DNA of 64,000 bases from Codonopsis lanceolata (GCA_013146195.2 CM028378.1:87602295-87666294); one strand, 5' to 3'; positions 1 through 9,878 are shown, counted from the first letter of the stretch. Numbers and translations: made by a program. The notes: generated from the sequence alone by a model not told the origin.

Positions 1-66
1 GGAGCTTCTTCTTCGCCTCGTAGGAGGAGTATATGGGCCCGGCTGGGCGGATGCCGTAGACATTGA
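1..66 (+). pseudogene. C-terminal tail of an antisense DUF7745-type gene (copy A)
   Basis: An open frame enters from the left edge and stops at 64-66. Its S/P/R-rich tail includes the residues RRRSIWARLGG. The same tail, with small differences, follows the DUF7745-like pseudogene near 62890-62945, so this should be the end of the equivalent gene in copy A. Nothing more can be said because the rest lies outside the window. Confidence 0.55.
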
Positions 67-486
67 TGGACCACCCTGGGGCTTAAGCTGCAAAAGAGGG
101 GATAGTTTCTGGGAAAACAAGGAGGATATAGGCAATAGATAGGTATGTACATGCAATTAATGTATAATTCAAATGTCTTAATATATATTCCTAAGTTGCA
201 CCGTAGGACCCGTAAAATTTTATATTTTAGAGTTTTATTGTGAGCTTTCTGTCGTGGTTTTCCCTTTTTTCTGTCAGTCGAGCCTCCCGTACGCTGAAGA
301 CTGGAGGTAGAACGCCGATGACTCAAATAATGCCTTCCCTCTCCTTTATCTCCTGATTTTTTTTATCTATGCTCTAGTTTTTACCTAGGCCGCCCTTTCA
401 GGTTTTCAACCTAGCGAGCCCTTATTTCTCCTTTTATTGTTTTTTTCATATGCTCTAATTTTTGCCTAGGCCGCCCTTTCGGGGTT
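67..486. repeat. Spacer between convergent genes, with a duplicated CCTAGG...CCTAG motif
   Basis: No gene is seen. A segment of about 75-90 bp occurs twice in tandem (around 370-420 and 450-500), each copy with a T-rich lead-in followed by CCTAGGCCGCCCTTTC and CCTAGCGAGC. The right-hand copy of the element has the same duplication at 63240-63380. It lies where the antisense gene (plus strand) and pol (minus strand) converge, so a shared 3'-end or termination role is possible but unproven. Confidence 0.5.
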
Positions 487-985
487 TCAGCCTAGCGAGC
501 TGGAGAGGGAGGCATCTGCTGGATGGAATAGCTCAAGCATAATACCTTTTGAGTTTGTCGAGGTTGAAGGGCTGAACAAGGTCTTCTCCTTCCTGGTTTG
601 TGAGAAGCACGACACCTCCTGACCGGATCTCCTTGACAATATATGGTCCCATCCATGGAGACTTCCATTTTCCCATAGTATCGACATAACTAGGGGATTT
701 TTCTCGAAGCACGAGGTCTCAGACTTGGATGTCGCGGCCTTTGACTTTTTTATTGAAGGCCCGGGCTATGCACCTTTGATACGCCCGGGTATGCTCTAGG
801 GCTAGTAGGCGTCGTTCATCGATTAGGGCCAATTCTTTAAATCGTCCTTTGACCCAGTCAATCTCTGCTACGTCAGATTCCATCATTACTCATAATGATG
901 GAATTTCAACTTCTATTGGCAGTACCGCCTCCATGCCATATGATAGAGAATAGGGGGTAGCCCCAGTGGGTGTGCGGACTGAGGT
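487..985 (-). pseudogene. Gypsy pol C-terminus (integrase end), copy A
   Basis: Read on the minus strand, this encodes the end of a Ty3/gypsy polyprotein: MEAVLPIEVEIPSL, the linker DWVKGRF.ELALIDERRLLALEHTRAYQRR, and a C-terminal module containing KVKGRDIQV, KWKSPWMGPYIV and ends near FNLDKLKRYYA. This lies C-terminal to the integrase catalytic core. In-frame stops (for example a TGA after DIQV near 720) and the missing catalytic core make it a relic. The copy at 63412-64000 is its closest relative in the window. Confidence 0.8.
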
Positions 986-1010
986 GCGATAGCCCCAGAG
1001 GATTAGTGTG

Positions 1011-1204
1011 GGTTCCCGGGAAACGTGCTCCCGCGTCCCGCGCGCCCTTGGATAGGGGTGCGCGTTCGTGCGGATGCGGTGACATCCACTGCTCCCGTTG
1101 CACCCTCCCTTTTCTAGGGGAGGACGAAATCAAAAGTGCGGGAGGAGTGTTGTCGGAATAACGCGTTGGAATGCGCCTCGGTTGCCTTTAGTAGATTTTG
1201 ATCC
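1011..1204. other. Unassigned GC-rich stretch
   Basis: Between the pol fragment and the leader repeat there is a GC-rich stretch with a CCCGCGTCCCGCGCGCCC run and TTTTCTAGGGGAGGACG near its end. That last piece resembles the TTTAGGGGAGAACG motif of the next repeats, so it may be a decayed third copy of the leader unit. I see no gene. Confidence 0.3.
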
Positions 1205-1216
1205 AATATGGGAGCT

Positions 1217-1540
1217 TTGGATTTTCTATGTCAAGTTATCCCTTTTTTAGGGGATACCAGGATATAGGAAAACATCACCTTTCCATTCCCATCCTCCCTT
1301 GTTTAGGGGAGAACGTGAAAGTGCAAAGAAAGATGTTGCAGCGCCCCCACTATGGATTTTATGAAAATAGCCTTATGGCCTATTTCGGATCACTACGAGT
1401 GCTTTGGGTTTTCTATGTCAAGTTATCCCTTGTTTAGGGGATACCAGAACATAGGAATACATCACCTTTCCATTCCCATTTTCCCTTTTTTAGGGGAGAA
1501 CGTGAAAGTGCAAAGAAAGATGTTGTGAGGCCCCACTGGA
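1217..1540. repeat. Tandem duplication of about 187 bp in the retrotransposon leader
   Basis: Two copies of the same sequence start near 1217 and 1402. Shared landmarks are TTTCTATGTCAAGTTATCCC, TTTAGGGGATACCAG, CATCACCTTTCCATTCCCAT and GTGAAAGTGCAAAGAAAGAT. The pair lies just inside the LTR on the minus strand, where the untranslated leader of the element would be. Confidence 0.75.
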
Positions 1541-1555
1541 TCCAAAATGTTTTTA

Positions 1556-1564
1556 GAGTCGCCA
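1556..1564 (-). promoter_or_regulatory. Candidate primer-binding site of the gypsy element
   Basis: On the minus strand the bases TGGCGACTC lie directly after the apparent LTR end, followed a little further by CCAGTGGGGCC. As I recall, Tat-type plant elements often have a primer site opening with TGGCGACTC. The match here is partial and the tRNA is not identified. Confidence 0.4.
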
Positions 1565-2983
1565 TCTTTATTTTAAGGAAAAAATAAAGCAAAACCAGAA
1601 AAAGAAAACCAGAGATGAAGAAAACGGCTTCGGAGGCTAAGTTACGAGTTGGGAAGGTGCTAGGCACCCAACTCGCCCTTTCGATCTCAAAACGGTTTTT
1701 GGCTAAAGTATGTTTTTTGTTATATTTATTAAACAGATAAATAAAGCATTAACTGCCTACAAATACATCCATTACATCTATATTATTTACGGACTTACAA
1801 CAATCTCTTTTACAAACAATTACAAATATACTTGAAAATATTTGGCCATAGTAACGGCTACATTTAGTATTATTTCCTAACAAAATCCGGGCAGCATAAC
1901 TGCTTATATATTTACATTGGTCCGCATTGGAAATAATACTCTTAGAAATAAAGACTTTAATGAATAGATAAAGCAAATAATTACAAATACATCTGAAAAC
2001 ATTTGGCCATAATAACGGCTACATCTAGTACTATTTCCTAATTAAATCCGGGCAGCACAACTGCTTATATGACTACATTGGGCCGGATTGGAAATAATAC
2101 TTTTACAAACGAAATGTAAGACTTTAAAAGTAAAAACTTACGCCTAGGGTGTGCTCGCCTCGTCCTCTCGGGGAGAGAGAGTCTTTTTTGTTGTTGAAGT
2201 TGTGTGTTGTGTGTTGTGTGTTGTGTGAATTTGGGCAGCGTGACTGCTCTGAAAGTTACTTTTCGGCCTCGGGATCGGGGCAGGGTAACTGTTTGTGTTT
2301 GGTTGTTTGTTGGCTTGAGGTTGGCTGAAATCGGGCAGAATAACGACTTATTTCTGAGCGATTTGGCCTTTTAAATCGGGCAGAGCAACTGCTCTTTCCA
2401 CGACTTTTGGACCGGGGAAAAAGGATGGATACCTAGCTGGGGGGCTAAGGTTCACTCCTATCGGTTGGTTTTGTGTTTGGAGGAAGTTTGGCAGAGTTTC
2501 GAGGCTTTTGAGGTGATCTCTCACTATCTCACACCGCTCTCTAATTCTCTAGCGTAATGTTAACGCGGAGAAGCTTTACGCAAATTTTTTGTTGTTGAAT
2601 GAGGAGCCGGGTGCCTCTATTTATAGGAGGAAGCTGGGACATCGACGGAAATAAATTTTCTTCTCTGCGCATCAACAGGGTGTACACTGCGCTGGAAATG
2701 TTGCATTTTGCGGCAACTATTTGGATGAACAGTGGCAGAGAAGCATTTTTGGGCGCCACCCTCATCATATTTGGGCGCCATGCCCAATTATTATGGGAGC
2801 CACGCCCATTTCTCAAAGTTTGGTTTTTTTGAACACTTAGGTCCCTGCAATTCGTCCTTTTGCGCATCCTGCTTTGTCCTTTTGCACTTTTGACCAGGTA
2901 ACTTGACATTTGTTAATGTTTTAACAGGTCTTGATATTTTTTGTCCTGTCACATACCAGGGGTACGAAATTGGGGTGTCTACA
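1565..2983 (-). repeat. LTR of the Tat-like gypsy element
   Basis: On the minus strand the LTR opens TGTAGACACCCCAATTTCG at 2983, directly after a purine-rich GAGGGGCTC stretch, and runs to about 1565, where a TGGCGACTC primer-like site follows. A canonical TATA box lies at 2617-2625. The U5 side holds the palindromic motif GGTGCTAGGCACC near 1655, common in this type of plant LTR. The exact left boundary is uncertain (a TG..CA alternative end lies at 1521). It has a polypurine-like stretch on one side and a primer-site-like stretch on the other, so it can serve as 3' LTR of the element to its right and as 5' LTR of copy A. Confidence 0.7.
2617..2625 (-). promoter_or_regulatory. LTR TATA box
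   Basis: TATAAATAG on the minus strand, followed by AGGCACCCGGCTCC. Upstream on the same strand (2813 to 2700) are the motifs GGGCGTGGC, GGGCATGGCGCCCAAAT, GAGGGTGGCGCCCA and GCCACTGTTCATCC, all of which recur before the antisense DUF7745-like gene at 7985. Confidence 0.75.
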
Positions 2984-4279
2984 GAGCCCCTCAACGATGG
3001 AGTCTACGGGTAACCCGTAGCTTACCGAATAGACGAACATCGTTGATAAGAATAGACTCTCCAATTTCGTTTAATTTCAGAACGAGGGAGAAAGATGCAA
3101 CAGGTAGCAGTTATAATGCAACAATTTTTCAAACCTCCATATCCTAGACATTTTTAGTCAGTTATAGCAGGTTATCGCAGTTTTTAAGCAGATATGCAAA
3201 TTGAATACTCTGATGGTCGGACCTACTAATGTAGGCTGCCTACGTATCCCTTAATAAAGGAATCGGACCAAACGTAGTTCGGCCTAAGCTGAAACAAACA
3301 ACCAAATGAGTAAGTTGTGTCCTTTGGGTCAAAACCTATCCGAGAACACAAACGAAGAAAAGATTTTTATGTTTTTCGAAAAGCCGTATTCTTTCGGTCC
3401 GAAACCGTTGTCAAATACGGTATGAAGATTTTTGTGTATTTCGAAAACCATATTTCAACCGATAAATACCTGTCGTTGAAATATGTTAAGAGGCAGTCTC
3501 AAAATTGTGTCTGGCTGGTGAATACCTTGCTTCCAAACACAATAAGAGGACCTTCAGATTTTCGAAAACTGTATTCGACCGATAAATACCCGACATCGAA
3601 TACGATAAAGAATGTTCTTCAAATTTTTCGAAAACTGTATCCAACCGATAAAAATCCGTCGTTGGATACGACAAAGAGATTTTTCTTTTCCTTCTTCCTT
3701 TTTTTTTTTTTTTTTTTTGAATATTCCTCTTTTTTTTTTTTCTTTTTTGAACAAAACCTTTTGAAAAGGATTTTTCTTTTATTTTCTGAAAGCAAAATAA
3801 CAAATCTTACCTTTCTTACCTTTCTTACCCGTTTGCTTTTGACTGCTGCTGTTGGTTCAGCATATTTGGCTTTTTTCTGTCATTCTGATTTTTCCATGCT
3901 GGGGATTTTTTTCTTTTTTTTTTTTTGCTTTTGTTTTTGTTGTTTTTCTTTCTTTGATTGATTTTTCTTTTCTTTTCTTTTTGCATTTTTTTTTCTCTTC
4001 TTTTTTTTTCAAAAGAAAATGGGACTTACCTTTTGCCACTGAATTTTCTGACTTTTCTGCTTGTCGAGCGGCTGATGGCTGGAGATATGAGCTTTCCTTG
4101 CTTTTTGGGTGAAAGGCCGTTGAATGTGGTTAACAAAATTGCTTTTGTTAACTTTCTGTTAAATCTTAGGGGCCACTTTGCAACTCTGAAATTTTGAGGA
4201 CTTAATTGCTGATGTTGAATTGCTTGGAGGGGGAAAAGTGAAAATCTCACTTTTCCTCCCTTTTCTTCTTCACTTACGG
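2984..4279. other. 3' non-coding block of the gypsy element, T-rich
   Basis: No gene is supported. The block contains TAGGCTGCCTACGTATCCCT at 3231-3250 and ACGTAGTTCGG nearby, a motif pair I associate with gypsy LTR-proximal sequence in plants. It is followed by repeated degenerate units built on TTTTCGAAAACTGTATTC..ACCGATAAA (3365-3670) and then long oligo-T runs (3700-4015). Translation of the T-rich part gives only phenylalanine-rich noise. Confidence 0.5.
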
Positions 4280-4303
4280 GAATGAAGGCAGAAGCCTTCA
4301 TTC
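4280..4303. other. Perfect hairpin upstream of the PMD gene
   Basis: GAATGAAGGC and GCCTTCATTC form a perfect 10-bp stem around AGAA. It lies about 40 bp before a good splice donor (GGG|GTGAGT at 4341/4342), so it may fall in the 5' leader of the PMD transcript or at the 3' end of the sense transcript. Confidence 0.6.
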
Positions 4304-4407
4304 TTTCTCTCTTATGCTCCTCAGCTTCCATTGCCGACGGGGTGAGTTTTCTTATTTTTTCTTATTTTTTTCAATTTTCTTCCGCCATTTTTTTTTCTTC
4401 TGCGTAG

Positions 4408-7305
4408 ATGGCTTCTTCTTCTAGATCCAGAAAAGGAAAGGCACCAATGAACCCAGAATCTGGCGAAGAAAAGAAAGAACTTCCTCCCTTGATCCGGAAC
4501 CATGTCGGCTATTATTACTCAGAGCACGATTGGGGCAATCAGGTGCGAGACTGGTACAAGCACATCTCGAATCTTCCTGATCCCAATGTGAGTATAACTT
4601 TCTTCCACCCATTTGGTTAATTTTTCAGATCTGCTCATTTTCCGTGCTGTTTTGGACTTTTGGAGTATATATATGCTGCTTATGATATTTATGCATGTGA
4701 TTTATGAGCTAAAATGATGCAATTTTGGTAATAATGCATGAGATTTGGACAATTTATTTTTGCGATGCCCAAATTGAACTAGTAGTTACTATTTGACCCT
4801 ACTATGCATGATCTATAATGTTAATGCAAATAAGGCTATATGATGCATGTTTTAGATCTAAAAATATTTTTACATGACATATATTCACAATATGGAATTT
4901 TCGGAATGAAATGCGAATTTTTCCGGACACATTTTTCGGATACATTTTCGGATATATGCAAGACAAAACAGATATATTTTATGTACCAGAATTTATTTTT
5001 TATGCATGCTAATGCTGTAGGGATATAAGAAATGCCAAGAAGATATTATTTTTCCATGGCAGGTGGCATTTTTAATTTCTTTTTCGCGCATTCCTAATAC
5101 AGCTTATTGACTAATGAATGCAAATAATGGATGCATGTATTACTTTATTTAATGCCAATGTGATGCTGAATATACATGAGATGCTTTTTTGATGTGAATG
5201 CATGGTAATTTTTTTCTTTTTTTTATTATTTTTTATGAATTGAAAATAAATGAAATGTGGCATGCATATTTAAATGCAAAGTAGATATATATGTTTTTTT
5301 TATTGTATATTTATGCAAAGTATACTTGTATATTATTATTATGATACTTAAAATGAAAACATGTATTTTTATGTGCAAAAGCAAAATGTTTTTTTTTTGA
5401 AAAATCTAATGTATTAAGTATGTAAGGAGAAAGGGTTTGTGAGAGACTTACCTTTATTTTCCTCCTCTTTTCTTTCTCTTTTTTTTTTAGGAACACAAGA
5501 TTTTGGACAAGGCCAGAGCCACTTGTGCCAGAGTGTCTGATATATTCCATTCAATGCCTTTGCCAGCCCAAGTTTTGGTAGATGAGACGGGCTTGGGAGA
5601 TTTCATGCGGGCCTTTACTCCCTTCCGCAGTTATAGAGTTATCTTCGACGTGCTGCGGAATTTCTGGTGGGATACCACCCACACTTTCCACCTCAGCTGG
5701 GGAGAGATCACTATGACTCCCTGCGACTTTGCTGCTATTACTGGTATTTCTACCAGCATTGGGCAGAATTTGGCGCCTGATTATACTCTCCGTGATCGTC
5801 ATGATAAGGTGGAGGATCTTTTGGGATTTGTGCCCGAGTACAAAACAGCAGACGAGGTCACCATTCCCAGTGTGAAGAAGTGGCTGCTAGAGAATGCCGG
5901 GCAGGTTGATGCTGAGGATAGCGTTGCTGTGACGCGTGTCACTCGGACATTTTTATTCTTTTTCCTTGGGACTTCTCTTTTTGCTAATGCATCCACTACC
6001 CTGAGGGTCTCTCTGCTGGGTTGCCTTCGAGACCTGGGCCATGTGATTGACTATGACTGGGGGCAGGCAGGTTTGGCTGAGCTTTATGTCTGCATGGATA
6101 GGCTGAGTCGGAATGACTCAAAGGTTATGACCGGTTTTGCCCCTGCCTGGGAGGTATATTTTTCTTTCCCTCTTTTTTCTTTTGTCAGCATATATATTTT
6201 TTTCCACATATTTTTTTCTTTTTGCTGACTTTTACCTCTCTGTTTTTTTTTTCAGGTGTGGGCTTACTCTGTGTTTGACTTTGTACCGGGCCCACTGCGC
6301 AGGGATGTTCTTGGACCACCTTACTTGGTCAAATTTGTGAACGAGAATCGGAAAGAAATGGACACCAGAGGCCATTATATTGAGTCACTGGGGCTGCAGG
6401 GCAGAGTGGCGAACTCGACCTCAGGTTCAGTGAACTTGTTCCCTTGGCGGAATCTGGTAGGGCCGATCGAGGTTACCCTGCTATTGAGTCGTTGCCGGAT
6501 TTTGATGGTGTCGATCATGTGCGATTCCTTGTACATGGGTGAGCGGGTCAACCGTCAGCATGTCCCGTTCTCGGTATCTCCAGTGGCACCTCCTGCACCT
6601 CCTCCGAATGTGATCGAGCCAGACTTTATACCTAACCGGCAACGCTACTTGTCCAAATATGAGATGCCCGCCAGTGATTTCCCGGTCATAGCATATGAAG
6701 ACTTTTTGAGGACGATGCTCCATCCCCCTCCTCCTCCTCCTGTGATTGGGAGGCGTGCATCTGTTGATGGTGCTTGGGCTGGGTCTTCTTATTTGATTCT
6801 GGATGCGGCTTGAGTTTTCCATGCCCGATGATGCCTTTTCGACTTTCTTTCGGATGGGCGAGATGATAGGCTCATAAGGGAGGTTCTTCCTGATGTTGAG
6901 ATCCCTGAGGAGTATCGCGTTCCTGATCAGGCCCGCACGGTATATTTATCACTCTTTTTTTTTATTGACTGATGCCTCTTTTTTTTTTTTTAATTTGTTT
7001 TTTTTGACTGATGCTCTTTTTTTTTATGTCTGCCTTTTCAGGTCAAAGTGTCTACATATAAGAGACTGCTGCGGGGCTTTGTCAGCATCAACAAACTCTA
7101 TCAGCGTCTGATGGATGACTTTTCTTGTCGGAGCAATGACGCTATGCGGCAGACCAGGCATCACAGTGATGATGATGACGACGATGCGGACGTAGGATCG
7201 AGTCGCGCTCAGAGCAGGGGACGGATACGCAGACCTGATGGCACGGTGGGCCCCCGAGTCAGGGGAGGTGGCTTTAGCAGAGGCAGAGCATCTTTTGGCT
7301 ATTAG
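4408..7305 (+). pseudogene. Plant mobile domain (PMD, MAIN-like) gene carried antisense in the gypsy element
   Basis: Four coding exons can be read: 4408-4587, 5491-6153, 6256-6939 and 7042-7305, each bounded by GT and AG and all in phase (597 codons with stop). A 5' leader intron (4342-4407) ends right at the ATG. Exon 2 carries the core of a PMD-type domain (LSWGEITMTPCDFAAITG, then LLGCLRDLGHVIDYDWGQAG). The end of exon 3 is proline-rich and exon 4 ends in a basic, RG-rich tail after a run of aspartates. PMD proteins such as MAIN and MAIL1 act in plant meristem maintenance and transposon silencing; transposon-borne versions are known. Exon 3 has two in-frame stops (6811-6813, 6829-6831) at a point where the other copy has about 200 bp more (59890-60100), so this copy is probably dead. 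Confidence 0.75.
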
Positions 7306-7721
7306 CTTCTTTTCCTGCACATGTCAGCTTTTCTTTTCTTTTCTCTTTTTATTTGTAATTAGTATCTATACAAACATGAATGATAAAATGCAATATAATT
7401 TTAAATGACATGATAAAATGAAATGCACACTCAAAATATAGGCAGAAAATAAAGCTATACCGACTCCTAAGGGTAATGGCACGCCGTTTTTTAGAAATGA
7501 ATTTGAAAAGAATACACCTTCAGTTTCAAAGGGGCTTTTCTGGCGATCTGCGGGTAGAGGAAGAGGCAGCCGCCTCCTCCTGTGCGAGGGAGCATAATTG
7601 TGGCCATCTACTCTCTTATAGCCTTTGCTTTGATAGACTGCCAAAGCCTCCGTGATCAGACGAAATATCAATTGGCGATTTGGACAGAAACCAGAACAGC
7701 CGGGGTAGTAAATGAGCAATT
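7306..7721. other. Inter-gene spacer of the antisense cassette
   Basis: This separates the PMD stop from the promoter of the next gene. It is AT-rich at first (PMD 3' end), then has a CCGCCTCCTCCTGTGCGAGG stretch. It is conserved with 60557-60970 at only a few differences per hundred bases. No gene is seen. Confidence 0.5.
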
Positions 7722-7864
7722 TGGGCGTGGCCTATAGGGGATTTGGGCGCCATGCCCAAATTTCATGAGGGTGGCGCCCAGTTTGGCTTTCCTGGGAGAC
7801 TTTCCTGGCCACTGTTCACCACTGTTCATCCTGTTTGTCGATTTTTTATTTTCTGCTATAAAAG
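7722..7864 (+). promoter_or_regulatory. Promoter of the antisense DUF7745-like gene, LTR-like
   Basis: In order: GGGCGTGGCC, TTTGGGCGCCATGCCCAAAT, ATGAGGGTGGCGCCCAG, CCACTGTTCACCACTGTTCATCC (read as two overlapping halves) and TATAAAAG at 7857-7864, then GGAGACCCGGCG. The LTR at 1565-2983 shows the same order on its own transcribed strand: GGGCGTGGC, GGGCATGGCGCCCAAAT, GAGGGTGGCGCCCA, GCCACTGTTCATCC, TATAAATAG, AGGCACCCGG. The ATG follows the TATA box by about 120 bp. Confidence 0.7.
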
Positions 7865-7984
7865 GAGACCCGGCGATCCTGAAGTTCTCACATCTGATTT
7901 TCTTCAGTCTGCCTCGTTCCTTCATAGCTTTTCCTCTTCAATCGTTCCTTCTTTTGATAGAGAAAGTATTCTATTTCTGCTCAA

Positions 7985-8587
7985 ATGGCTGCCCCTTACC
8001 ACACACCTCTGGAATTAGAAATCTATGAAAATGCCCTCGACCTCTGGATTCTCGCCCTCCGAGCCGACGAACGTGACTGGTTTGATCACATTTTTGGCTT
8101 CAGGTGCCTTCTCTCCTGGAGAAATGTCGTGATCAACTGGGACATGTTGAGAGGAGCGTCCAGGTTCTGGTCTCGTCAGGATCATCTTTTTAATTTTGGG
8201 ATGAACGAGATGTGCCCAGCTTTCGAGGAATTTTGTGCAATGCTGGGAGTTGCTGCCACTCATGGTATTGCCGTGCCTTCGCCTCGGAGGCGTCCTTACA
8301 TGGCGATTAGGGAATTATTCCGCAGTACTCGAGCTGCCACCCCGGGTTTCTATAACGGGGTGAACTTTGACTTGACCGTTCTTCCTCGAGCATTCACAGA
8401 GTTCATAGAGGACGACGTGGATTATTTGAGGCGCCGGTTGACGGCTCTTTTCCTGTGCCTGGTGGGGAGATATCTGCTGGTGGGCCATCAGGGATTTATT
8501 GACGTGCGAGTGGTAGATCTTGCTATGCAGGCACGTGATCGCCGGGCGAATATCGTTCCAGTAATCCTGGCAGAGACTCTGGCTGGT
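7985..8587 (+). pseudogene. DUF7745-like gene, truncated by a copia insertion
   Basis: The frame opens MAAPYHTPLELEIYENALDL and stays open for about 200 codons. Landmarks are the segment MCPAFEEFCAMLGV, the run RELFRSTRAATPGFYNGVNF and ALFLCLVGRYLLVGHQGFID. This pattern resembles the DUF7745 family of plant proteins often found in retrotransposon-rich loci; its function is unknown. The reading frame runs into the copia LTR at 8588 and stops by chance at 8611. Compared with 61237 onward, roughly the C-terminal two thirds are lost. The start is chosen because it follows a TATA box and leader conserved in both copies. Up to the insertion this copy has no stop or frameshift. Confidence 0.7.
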
Positions 8588-9865
8588 TGTGGGTCCCAAT
8601 GGGCACAATAATAAGCTAGAAGGGGGGGGGGTTGAATAGCTTATTATACACTTAAAACTTTTAAGTAAATTCTTTGAAAGTTACTTGCAATCTCTCGAAA
8701 AGAGTCAAGTAGCGGAAGACCTTCAAGGAAGTTATTCCAGGTCTGCCGATAAGAACTACCGGTAGACCTTTTACAGTTTACTTAAGTTCTGATGTAAATG
8801 GATAAATAAACAATGAAACTAAGCAGATCAAGTATCAGACAAACAGTAAGAAGTAACACAAGTATTTTGGGATGGTTCACACTATAATGAGTGCTACGTC
8901 CACCACCAAGGCAGTCAACCTTGGATTTAAATTGTGCACTATGTTTTCCACTTAGATCAATTACAAAGAATATCCCTAATGGATAGTGTACAAAATATTG
9001 ACTTGTGTTTGGGGTCTAGGGAATTAAATATCTGTAAATACAAGATATTTAATTCGTGCAGAAGTATAGTTAATGGAAGTTAACAACAAGAAGATTAAAA
9101 CAATAAGTGTTGAGGAGCAGCTTCTTGTTGTTGACGAGGACTTCTAGATCTGTTGAGGATCTATTGAATGCACTGAGTTGAAGGACTTGGAGTTATGAAG
9201 TTTCAGAGCAATCCTTTAAGTGTTCGATTGATTCTGTACAGTTGTCTATTGTTCCAGTCTTCAATGGCAGTATTTATAGCAGGTGCACTTCAAAAGATCC
9301 GTTGGAGGAGACGAAGACTTCAACAGCTCTTTTCATCAATGCATTAAATGCATGAGGCTGTCAGTCAAGGATTTTCGTCTTCACAGATATCTAGAGCAGG
9401 TAATGATTTCTGAGATCTTCAAAAAGGTGGGCGATTTATGTGTCAGATCTGAGAGTTGTAGCAGAAAGTAGGAGACAGTCTGCTTTTCCTGCTTTCACTG
9501 TTCAGGACGAAAAGTCTTCCTGCTTTTCGGAAAGTTGCTTTCGGCGGCTTGACATGTCAGGGAATGTCTAGGATTAATTCAAATAATGATGTTGGGATAA
9601 GTTTGAATTAATCCAATCAATCTTTGCTGGATAGGACACGTCGTACAAGAGTAGGTGGACACGAGGTCTACCGATCTTAAGCTTTGAGCAGGTCTTCCGG
9701 TGAAGCTGTGAAGAGGTCTTCCGCTGAACATGAAAAAGTCCTATAAAAACTATACAAGGCAAAGTTCTATACACAGTTGCCACGCTAATCGATCTAGCCC
9801 GATTAGCCAAGTATAAAACTAATGTAATGTACTGAACAGATATAAATCTAACATAAGAATCAACA
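8588..9865 (-). repeat. 3' LTR of copia element A
   Basis: On the minus strand it begins TGTTGATTCTTATG at 9865, directly after a purine-rich tract, and ends GGGACCCACA at 8588. A TATAAATA box lies near 9268-9275 on the same strand. Near the end is the CTATTCAACCCCCC..CTAGCTTATTA stretch that SIRE-type LTRs often carry. No second LTR is visible because of the gap. Confidence 0.8.
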
Positions 9866-9878
9866 ATCTCCTCCTATT
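9866..9878 (-). promoter_or_regulatory. Polypurine tract of copia element A
   Basis: Minus-strand AGGAGGAGAT immediately precedes the LTR start TGTTG, as expected for the plus-strand primer of reverse transcription. The comparable tract of the element at 20182-24831 is AAAGGGGGAGA. Confidence 0.75.

Larger units (their letters stand above)
1..1010 (-). mobile_element. Tat-like Ty3/gypsy element, copy A, 3' fragment
   Basis: This stretch matches 62890-63880 at the other end of the window block by block: the tail of the antisense DUF7745-type gene, a spacer with a duplicated CCTAGGCCGCCCTTTC motif, then the C-terminal end of a minus-strand gypsy pol. The match fades near 1010. The element reads right to left and continues past the left edge. 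Gag, protease, RT and most of integrase are missing between here and the LTR at 1565-2983, so this copy seems internally deleted. The layout (pol, then genes antisense to pol, then 3' LTR) is known for the Tat/Ogre branch; assigning this family to it is inference. Confidence 0.75.

Noticed and set aside
1749..2400. Short open frames and GGGCAG..AACTGCT phrases inside the LTR
   Set aside because: The phrases (ATCCGGGCAGCATAACTGCT and variants) are repeated within the LTR U5/R side. They are repeat structure, not genes.
3317..3961. A 214-codon open frame rich in phenylalanine
   Set aside because: It arises from oligo-T runs and degenerate TTTTCGAAAACTGTATTC repeats in the gypsy 3' region. There is no domain and no conservation to test.
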